From Nocardia yamanashiensis NBRC 100130 (GTDB lineage: Bacteria > Actinomycetota > Actinomycetes > Mycobacteriales > Mycobacteriaceae): a stretch of DNA of 64,000 bases. The position numbers and the translations under genes were made by a program. Of this stretch, positions 58,707 to 64,000 are shown in pieces (position 1 is the stretch's first letter; every line of letters begins with the position of its first letter). The notes under the pieces were generated by a model. It was not told the origin of the DNA. It saw only the letters and a program-made list of their open reading frames with translations, and did no database searches. The DNA is taken from positions 1 to 64,000 of the forward strand of contig NZ_BDCD01000044.1 of the NCBI RefSeq assembly GCF_001613325.1, in the 5' to 3' direction.

Positions 58707-59543
58707 ATGCGGCTCAATCCATTCGGCGGCGCTCGCCGCACCCGGCACGCGGACGCGGTGGTCACCGGCTCCGGCAGCGGGATCGGGCGGGCCTTCGCGG
58801 TCGAGCTCGGCCGGCGCGGCGGGCGGGTGGTCTGCTCCGATATCGATCCGGCGCGAGCGCGGGCCACCGTGGACCTGGTGTGCGATGCCGGCGGCAAGGC
58901 CTTCGACGTGGTGTGCGATGTGAGCAGCCTGAATCAGGTTGCGGCCCTGGCGAACACCGCCGAGGAGTGGTTCGGCAAGCCCGCCGACGTGGTGATCAAC
59001 AATGCCGGGATCGGCCGGGGCGGGGCCGTCATCGGCGATGCGCCGCTGAGCGAATGGCATCAGGTCCTGGACATCAATCTGTGGGGCGTCATCCACGGCT
59101 GCCACGTGTTCGCGCCCCGGCTGCGGGCCGCCGGACACGGGGCGATCGTGAACGTGGCCTCGGCCGCGGCCTTCGGATCCGCGCCGCGCATGGGCGCCTA
59201 CAACGTGAGCAAGGCGGGCGTGCTGGCGCTCTCGGAGACCCTCGCGGCCGAGCTCTCCGGTTCCGGCGTGCACGTCACCGTGCTGTGCCCCACCGCCGTG
59301 AAAACCAACATCCTGGAAGGCGTTTCGATCGGCGACGAATCCGTCGAACGCTGGGGTGATCGCCTGCTGCGCTGGACCGGGCGACCGCCCGCCGCCATCG
59401 CGCGCACCACCCTCGACGCCGTCGACAGCGGCCAGTTCTACGTGGTGCCGCAACTCGAGGCCAAGTTGATCTGGCAGTCCAAACGGCTGCTGCCCGACCC
59501 GTACACCCGCGCCGCCGGATTACTGGAGCGGCTGGTGCGCTGA
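58707..59543 (+). CDS. Short-chain dehydrogenase/reductase
   Basis: 278 residues, first gene of the operon; GGGAG precedes the ATG. Cofactor motif TGSGSGIG (20-27), CSDID after the second strand suggesting NAD preference, NNAG (98-101), catalytic Ser152, Tyr165 and Lys169 (YNVSK). C-terminal residues 225-275 are longer than in minimal SDRs, resembling the actinobacterial SDRs that sit beside flavin monooxygenases. Likely converts an alcohol/ketone upstream or downstream of the monooxygenase. Twenty bases separate it from the diiron gene. Confidence 0.88.
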   Translation: MRLNPFGGARRTRHADAVVTGSGSGIGRAFAVELGRRGGRVVCSDIDPARARATVDLVCDAGGKAFDVVCDVSSLNQVAALANTAEEWFGKPADVVINNAGIGRGGAVIGDAPLSEWHQVLDINLWGVIHGCHVFAPRLRAAGHGAIVNVASAAAFGSAPRMGAYNVSKAGVLALSETLAAELSGSGVHVTVLCPTAVKTNILEGVSIGDESVERWGDRLLRWTGRPPAAIARTTLDAVDSGQFYVVPQLEAKLIWQSKRLLPDPYTRAAGLLERLVR

Positions 59544-59562
59544 TTCGCAGGGAGTCTGAACA

Positions 59563-60486
59563 ATGGCGTTCGCATATTCCGACATGCTCGCAACGGTCCA
59601 GGACCGGCAGTGGGCGCTGGCCGATATCGATTGGGACGCACCGGGAGCCGAGCTCATCACCGACGAGCAGCGGCCGAATCTCGCCAAGTTCATGGCGGAT
59701 CTGGTGTGGATCGAGCATGTGGGCGCACGCGGATTCGCGGCCCTCACCAAACGCGCCCCCGAAGGACCGCTCAAGGAGATCTACCGGCACTTCCACGCCG
59801 AGGAGCAGAAGCACGCCAATGCCGAACTGGCGCTCATGCGGCGCTGGGGCATGCTCGACGGCGATCGGATGCCGGTGCCCAACAAGAACATCCGCCTCAT
59901 CATCCAATGGCTGGACCGGTACGGGGACGGTCTCACACTGCCGGTACTCGGCACCGTCATCCCGTCGCTGGAATGCGCCCTGGACGGCGCGCTGGTCAAG
60001 TTCCTGCTCGACGAGGTGCGAGATCCACTGTGCCACGAGGTTTTCCGCAATATCAACAGCGACGAATCCCGGCATCTGGCCGTGGGCTTCCAGGTGCTCG
60101 AGCAGCTCGGCGCGGGGCCCGCGCGGCGCATCGCCATCGAGACGGCGGGCTACGCGCTGCGCCCCACCTTCCTGATGGGCGCACTGCTGTACACGCCGCT
60201 GCTGTCGCGCATGTCGGCCAACATCATGGCCATGGGCCTCGACGAGGAGAAGCTCTGGAACGCGGTCCGGCGCTACGAGAAGGCGGGTGAGCGCAGCCCG
60301 GAGATCAAGCGGCTGCCGCTGTTCCACGTGGTGCGCATGCACGGGATGGCCACCATCAACCGCTGGCAGCCGGTCCAGGCCGTGAACGACGGCTTGAACA
60401 AGGCCATCGACCACTTCCCGGTGCGGGTGCTGGGGCGTACGCCGTCCTGGTCCAAGGCGCTGACCCATGAGCCGGTGGCGAAATGA
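59563..60486 (+). CDS. Ferritin-like diiron protein
   Basis: 307 residues, no signal peptide. Two Glu-x-x-His pairs typical of carboxylate-bridged diiron sites are visible: FHAEEQKHANAE and INSDESRHLAVG, with an earlier candidate Glu in LVWIEHVGARGF. This is the ferritin-like/ribonucleotide-reductase-like fold of hydroxylases, desaturases and oxygen-activating oxidases. Which substrate it oxidises is unknown; the operon pairs it with a Baeyer-Villiger-type monooxygenase and a dehydrogenase. Its stop overlaps the next start (ATGA). Confidence 0.83.
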   Translation: MAFAYSDMLATVQDRQWALADIDWDAPGAELITDEQRPNLAKFMADLVWIEHVGARGFAALTKRAPEGPLKEIYRHFHAEEQKHANAELALMRRWGMLDGDRMPVPNKNIRLIIQWLDRYGDGLTLPVLGTVIPSLECALDGALVKFLLDEVRDPLCHEVFRNINSDESRHLAVGFQVLEQLGAGPARRIAIETAGYALRPTFLMGALLYTPLLSRMSANIMAMGLDEEKLWNAVRRYEKAGERSPEIKRLPLFHVVRMHGMATINRWQPVQAVNDGLNKAIDHFPVRVLGRTPSWSKALTHEPVAK

Positions 60487-61106
60487 GCGCCCCGATCCGG
60501 CGCGGTGATCGGCGCGGGCGCGGCGCGGCGGCGTATCAGGGGCCGCAGGTGCGCTGCGCGCATTGGCGCGACCAGCTCGACCTGCGTGGACGGCATGCGG
60601 CGGTGGTCGGCGGCGGCGCGGCGGTCGCGCAGGTGCTGCCGCCGATCCTCGCGCAGGCGCGCAGAGTGACCGTCTTCCAGCGTGATCCGGTGTGGGTGCT
60701 GCCGACGCCGCCGCTGCCGGGCGTACGGGAGCTGGTGCGCTTGCTGCCCGAGGATCTGCTCGGGCTACTGCCGTCCGATTCGGCCCCGCCACTGCCCGGC
60801 GATCCCGGGCCGGAGTCTCCCGCGCCGAGCGGACGGGTGGCGCACCGCCTGACACGGTCGATCCTGCACGGCGCGGCATCGCTGAATCTGCGTGTGCAAG
60901 TTCGTGATTCGTGGCAGCGGCGGCAACTCACCCCGGACACCACGGCGGGCGTGCGCGTGCACGGCCGCTACTACCGAGCCCTGCAAGACCCCCGCTGCAC
61001 GCTCGTCACCTGGCCCATCGCCCGGCTCGCCGCGCTGGGCATTCGCACCGTGGACGGCATCGAGCATCGGGTGGACTGCATCATCTACGCGGAGGAACTG
61101 GCGTGA
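60483..61106 (+). CDS. Half-length flavin monooxygenase-like protein
   Basis: 207 residues that align only with the second half of the full monooxygenase encoded next. The frame begins with a basic leader, then AAYQGPQVRCAHWRDQLDLRG, which matches the Baeyer-Villiger fingerprint region but has Arg24 for the fingerprint His, then an NADP-type loop VVGGGAAVAQVLPPI (about 41-55), FQRDPVWVLP, a shortened Pro-rich middle, and LTPDTTAGVRVHGRYYRAL...GIEHRVDCIIYAEELA. The whole FAD-binding N terminus and the C-terminal ATGF region are missing. It overlaps its neighbours by four bases on both sides, so the frame is under selection for coupling even if the enzyme is inactive. Confidence 0.75.
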   Translation: MSAPIRRGDRRGRGAAAYQGPQVRCAHWRDQLDLRGRHAAVVGGGAAVAQVLPPILAQARRVTVFQRDPVWVLPTPPLPGVRELVRLLPEDLLGLLPSDSAPPLPGDPGPESPAPSGRVAHRLTRSILHGAASLNLRVQVRDSWQRRQLTPDTTAGVRVHGRYYRALQDPRCTLVTWPIARLAALGIRTVDGIEHRVDCIIYAEELA

Positions 61107-62635
61107 ACAGCACCGTCGTCGACCACGAGATACTGATCGTCGGAGCCGGCTTCTCCGGCATCGGCATGGGAATCGCCCTGCGCAAGGCCGGATTCGAGGA
61201 TTTCGTGATTCTCGACGAGGCCGACGGCGTGGGCGGGACCTGGCATTGGAACACCTATCCCGGTATCGCCGTGGATATTCCGTCGTTCAGCTACCAGTAC
61301 TCGTTCGAGCAGCAGAACTCGTGGTCGCGGGTGTACGCGCCCGGTAAGGAACTGAAGGCCTACGCCGAGAAGTGCGTTCGCAAGTACGGCCTGCGCCCGC
61401 GAATCCGGTTCGGCACCACCATCACTCGCGCCGATTTCGATGACGCGCTGCATCTGTGGCGAGTCGGCACGGCCGACGGGGACGAGCTCACCGCACGCTA
61501 TCTGATCGGTGCGACCGGCGTGCTGACGCGGCCCAAACTGCCCGAGATCCCGGGAGCCGAACGGTTCGAGGGCATCACCATGCACACGGCGCGCTGGGAT
61601 CATGCACATGACCTGCGCGGTAAGCGCGTCGGCATCATCGGCACCGGAGCCTCGGCGGTACAGGTGATTCCGGAGATCGCACCCGAGGTCGCGCAGCTCG
61701 TGGTCTTCCAGCGCACCCCGATCTGGTGCCTGCCCCGGCCCGACGCCCCGCTGTCCCCCGCGCTGCGCACCGTCATGCGGCTGCCGGGCGGGCAATCGCT
61801 CACCCGGCTGCTGAGCCAGGCCTTCGTGGAGCTCACGTTCCCGCTGTCCGCGCACTATTACAAAGTGCTGCCCGCCGTGAAACTGGGCGAGCACACCGGG
61901 CTGGCGCATCTGCGGGATCAAGTCCAGGATCCGGTGGTGCGGGACAAGCTCACCCCGCGTTATGCGCTGGGCTGCAAGCGCCCGTCGTTCTCCAACGACT
62001 ACCTGAAGACCTTCAACCGGGACAATGTGCTGCTGGAGACCGACCCGATCACCGAGATCACGCCGACCGGATTGCGCACCGCCGCCACCGATCACGAGGT
62101 GGACGTGCTCATCATGGCCACCGGCTTCAAGGTCATGGAATCGGGCAATATGCCGACCTTCGATCTGCACGGCAGTGCCGGCGTGCGCTTGGAGGACTGG
62201 TGGGACAAGAATCGGCTGCAAGCCTACGAGGGCGTGAGCGTGCCGGGCTTCCCGAACTTCTTCACCATCATCGGCCCGTACGGCTACAACGGTTCGTCCT
62301 ACTTCACCCTCATCGAGATGCAGACCCGGCATATCCTGCGGCTGCTGCGCCGAGCGCGCAAGCAGCGGTGCACCCGGGTCGAGGTGACCGGCGAGGCCAA
62401 CGACCGGTACTTCCGGGAGATGCTGAATCGCCGTGGCACGCAGGTGTTCTGGCAGGACAGCTGCGCGGTGGCCAACAGCTACTACTTCGACAAGAACGGC
62501 GATGTGCCGCTGCGGCCCATGAGCACCGTCGAAGCCGCTTGGCGCGCCGGGCATTTCGACCTGGACGACTACCGATTCGACACGGTGCCCGCGGATTCCT
62601 ACGCGTCCAGCGAGCGGTACACGGCGCGCAGCTGA
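61103..62635 (+). CDS. Baeyer-Villiger-type flavin monooxygenase
   Basis: 510 residues from the GTG at 61103 (GGAGGA six bases upstream; GTGA overlap). FAD motif GAGFSG (14-19), GGTWHWNTYPG (44-54), fingerprint F155-x-G157-xxx-H161-xxx-W165-D, NADP motif GTGASA (180-185), and IMATGF in the last third. It uses NADPH and O2 to insert oxygen into a ketone or similar substrate. Last gene of the TetR-controlled operon. Its 3' end overlaps the convergent SWIM gene by 37 bases. Confidence 0.9.
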   Translation: MNSTVVDHEILIVGAGFSGIGMGIALRKAGFEDFVILDEADGVGGTWHWNTYPGIAVDIPSFSYQYSFEQQNSWSRVYAPGKELKAYAEKCVRKYGLRPRIRFGTTITRADFDDALHLWRVGTADGDELTARYLIGATGVLTRPKLPEIPGAERFEGITMHTARWDHAHDLRGKRVGIIGTGASAVQVIPEIAPEVAQLVVFQRTPIWCLPRPDAPLSPALRTVMRLPGGQSLTRLLSQAFVELTFPLSAHYYKVLPAVKLGEHTGLAHLRDQVQDPVVRDKLTPRYALGCKRPSFSNDYLKTFNRDNVLLETDPITEITPTGLRTAATDHEVDVLIMATGFKVMESGNMPTFDLHGSAGVRLEDWWDKNRLQAYEGVSVPGFPNFFTIIGPYGYNGSSYFTLIEMQTRHILRLLRRARKQRCTRVEVTGEANDRYFREMLNRRGTQVFWQDSCAVANSYYFDKNGDVPLRPMSTVEAAWRAGHFDLDDYRFDTVPADSYASSERYTARS

Positions 62636-63369
62636 CGCAGCCCGGATTCGGCGCTGCGCTCGTCCTCGGCGGTCATGCGCAGCGCCTGCCGCAGCAGGAT
62701 GGCGTCCAGATCCTCCGGGGCCGGGCGGAAATCCGGTTTCGGCAGGGCGGGCAGGGCGGTCTCGTCGCCGTAGATATCGGTGGAAGTCACCGTCGCGCCG
62801 GCCTGCTGCACGCTGCCGATGAGCGCGTCCAGTTCGACCCCGCGCAGGGTGAGCAGATCCAGCGGCCGCTCGTCGAAGCGCTCGGCCAGCACGTAGCAGA
62901 CCGCCGCCACATGCTTGCAGGGCCAGCCCATATCCGGGCAGTTGCAGGAGAAATCCAATTCCGACGCGGTGGTGGGCAGCAGCAGCGGACCCAGCGCCCG
63001 GGGCAGGGTGCCGGCGGCGATCTCGCCGAGCATGCCCGGCGTGGAACGCACCAGCTCCACCAATTCGTCGAGCCGTTCGTCCCGCAATTGCCGCAGGCTG
63101 AGCACGCAGACGAACGGGCGCGGCTGACTGCCCTGCACCTCCGCGCCCACCGCGCCGGGTTCCAGGTGATAGCTGATCACCTGGCCCGCGCGGGCGTAGG
63201 TGCGGCCGCGCGTCAATCGGCCTTGATCGGCGACCTGTTCGACGGCCTCCAGGAACGAACGGCCCCACCAGGTTTTGGCGAAGGCCGCCCCGCGCTGACT
63301 GCGCGCCGCGACGCCGCCCTTGACCGGGCGGCGCTTGCCGAACTCCGAGTAATCCACGAACGGGCTCAT
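62599..63369 (-). CDS. SWIM zinc-finger protein
   Basis: 256 residues from the ATG at 63369. SWIM motif CxCx6CxH at residues 142-153 (CNCPDMGWPCKH). The N-terminal part FVDYSEFGKRRPVKGGVAARSQRGAAFAKTWWGRSFLEAVEQ is typical of proteins coded beside SNF2 helicases in actinobacteria. It overlaps the helicase stop by four bases, so the two are made together; the SWIM protein probably binds DNA or the helicase. Confidence 0.9.
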   Translation of the reverse strand: MSPFVDYSEFGKRRPVKGGVAARSQRGAAFAKTWWGRSFLEAVEQVADQGRLTRGRTYARAGQVISYHLEPGAVGAEVQGSQPRPFVCVLSLRQLRDERLDELVELVRSTPGMLGEIAAGTLPRALGPLLLPTTASELDFSCNCPDMGWPCKHVAAVCYVLAERFDERPLDLLTLRGVELDALIGSVQQAGATVTSTDIYGDETALPALPKPDFRPAPEDLDAILLRQALRMTAEDERSAESGLRQLRAVYRSLDA

Positions 63370-64000
63370 TCGCCGACCGCCTCCGCACCCAGCGCGAACA
63401 GTTCGCGCAGTTCGTCGTCGCCGAGTTCGGTGATCCACTTCTCGCCCGCGCTCACCGTCAGGTCGGCGAGTTTGCTCTTGCCGCGCAGCATGTCGTCCAC
63501 CCGCTCCTCGATGGTGTCCACGCACACCAGCTTGCGCACCTGCACATCCTTGCGCTGGCCGATGCGGAAGGCGCGGTCGGTGGCCTGGTTCTCCACCGCC
63601 GGATTCCACCAGCGGTCCAGGTGCACCACGTGATTGGCGGCGGTCAGGTTCAGGCCGGTGCCGCCGGCTTTGAGCGAGAGCAACATGAGCGGCGGGCCGT
63701 TCTCGGACTGGAAGCCGGTGACCATGGCGTCGCGGCGCTGTTTGCTGACGCCGCCGTGCAGGAACGGGACCTCCGCGCCGAAACGCTCGGTCAGGTACGG
63801 GGCCACCAGGTTTCCGAATTCGGCGAACTGGGTGAACAGCAGCGCTCGTTCACCGTCGGCGATGACGGACTCCAGAATGTCCTCCACCAGCGCCAGCTTC
63901 CCGGACCGGTGATGCCCGCGCCGCAGCAGCGCGGAACCGTCGCTCAGATAGTGCGCCGGGTGATTGCACACCTGCTTGAGCCGGGTCAGCGCGGCCAGCA
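63366..64000 (-). CDS. SNF2-family helicase, C-terminal part (runs off the right edge)
   Basis: Last 210 or so residues of a Swi2/Snf2 ATPase. Visible helicase motifs: LKQVCNHPAHY before the C-lobe, SGKLALVEDIL, ALLFTQFAEFG, LSLKAGGTGLNLTAANHVVHLDRWWNPAVENQATDRAFRIGQ (motifs V and VI; read in parts) and VCVDTIEERVD. The N-terminal lobe lies outside the window. The pair with the SWIM gene suggests a DNA-remodelling or repair role, as in other actinobacteria. Confidence 0.92.
   Translation of the reverse strand, partial: LAALTRLKQVCNHPAHYLSDGSALLRRGHHRSGKLALVEDILESVIADGERALLFTQFAEFGNLVAPYLTERFGAEVPFLHGGVSKQRRDAMVTGFQSENGPPLMLLSLKAGGTGLNLTAANHVVHLDRWWNPAVENQATDRAFRIGQRKDVQVRKLVCVDTIEERVDDMLRGKSKLADLTVSAGEKWITELGDDELRELFALGAEAVGE

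Overview
The window comes from a high-GC mycolic-acid actinomycete of the Nocardia/Rhodococcus type (order Mycobacteriales). The evidence is two MspA-family mycomembrane porins, a decaprenyl-phosphate GlcNAc-1-phosphate transferase, DUF2550, an IdeR/DtxR iron box, and a gene order from argS to murA to the rRNA operon that matches the Mycobacterium tuberculosis argS-lysA-thrA-thrC-thrB-rho-rpmE-prfA-hemK-wecA-atp-murA-rrs block. Unlike mycobacteria, the ATP synthase delta subunit is not fused to a b subunit, which argues against Mycobacterium itself. No species is claimed.

Positions 1-30,000 are mostly a core housekeeping block on the minus strand. From right to left it holds argS, lysA, hom, thrC, thrB (Lys/Thr synthesis), rho, rpmE, prfA, prmC, an SDR plus ECF-sigma insertion, a Sua5/TsaC-like gene, wecA, an AtpI-like gene, atpBEFHAGDC, then DUF2550, a cobalamin adenosyltransferase and murA. 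It ends in a consensus rRNA promoter and leader that run off the left edge. A plus-strand alcohol dehydrogenase and a pair of MspA porins are inserted between atpC and DUF2550.

Positions 30,000-44,600 are mixed accessory and core genes: DUF3105 and DUF305 membrane proteins, tRNA-Arg(CCG), an NmrA-like oxidoreductase, a secreted lipase, a polytopic membrane protein, a TIGR03086 protein, an iron(III) ABC transporter (fbpABC) behind an IdeR-type box, a lipoprotein, tRNA-Cys(GCA), a MarR regulator with a clear operator, a membrane-anchored Hsp70/actin-fold protein and an unassigned protein.

Positions 44,600-53,400 hold a complete distal valine-degradation operon on the minus strand (mmsA, acyl-CoA dehydrogenase, 3-hydroxyisobutyryl-CoA hydrolase, mmsB, echA). 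It is divergent from icmF, a fused B12-dependent isobutyryl-CoA mutase, and a palindrome sits between the two promoters. The adenosyltransferase near the left end could supply the IcmF cofactor.

Positions 53,400-64,000 hold an amidohydrolase, an O-methyltransferase-like gene, small membrane proteins, XRE and TetR regulators with candidate operators, and a coupled operon (SDR, ferritin-like diiron protein, half-length flavin monooxygenase, full Baeyer-Villiger-type monooxygenase). They are followed by a SWIM-zinc protein and the end of a SNF2 helicase cut by the right edge.

The most noteworthy sequence-level observations are natural drug-resistance-type residues in three core targets (MurA Asp117, AtpE Val35/Leu70, Rho Met576), the half-length monooxygenase, several well-formed palindromic operators, a repeated 3'-end hairpin element, and a very large disordered insert in Rho. 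I found no CRISPR array, phage, transposase or other clearly new defence or mobile system.
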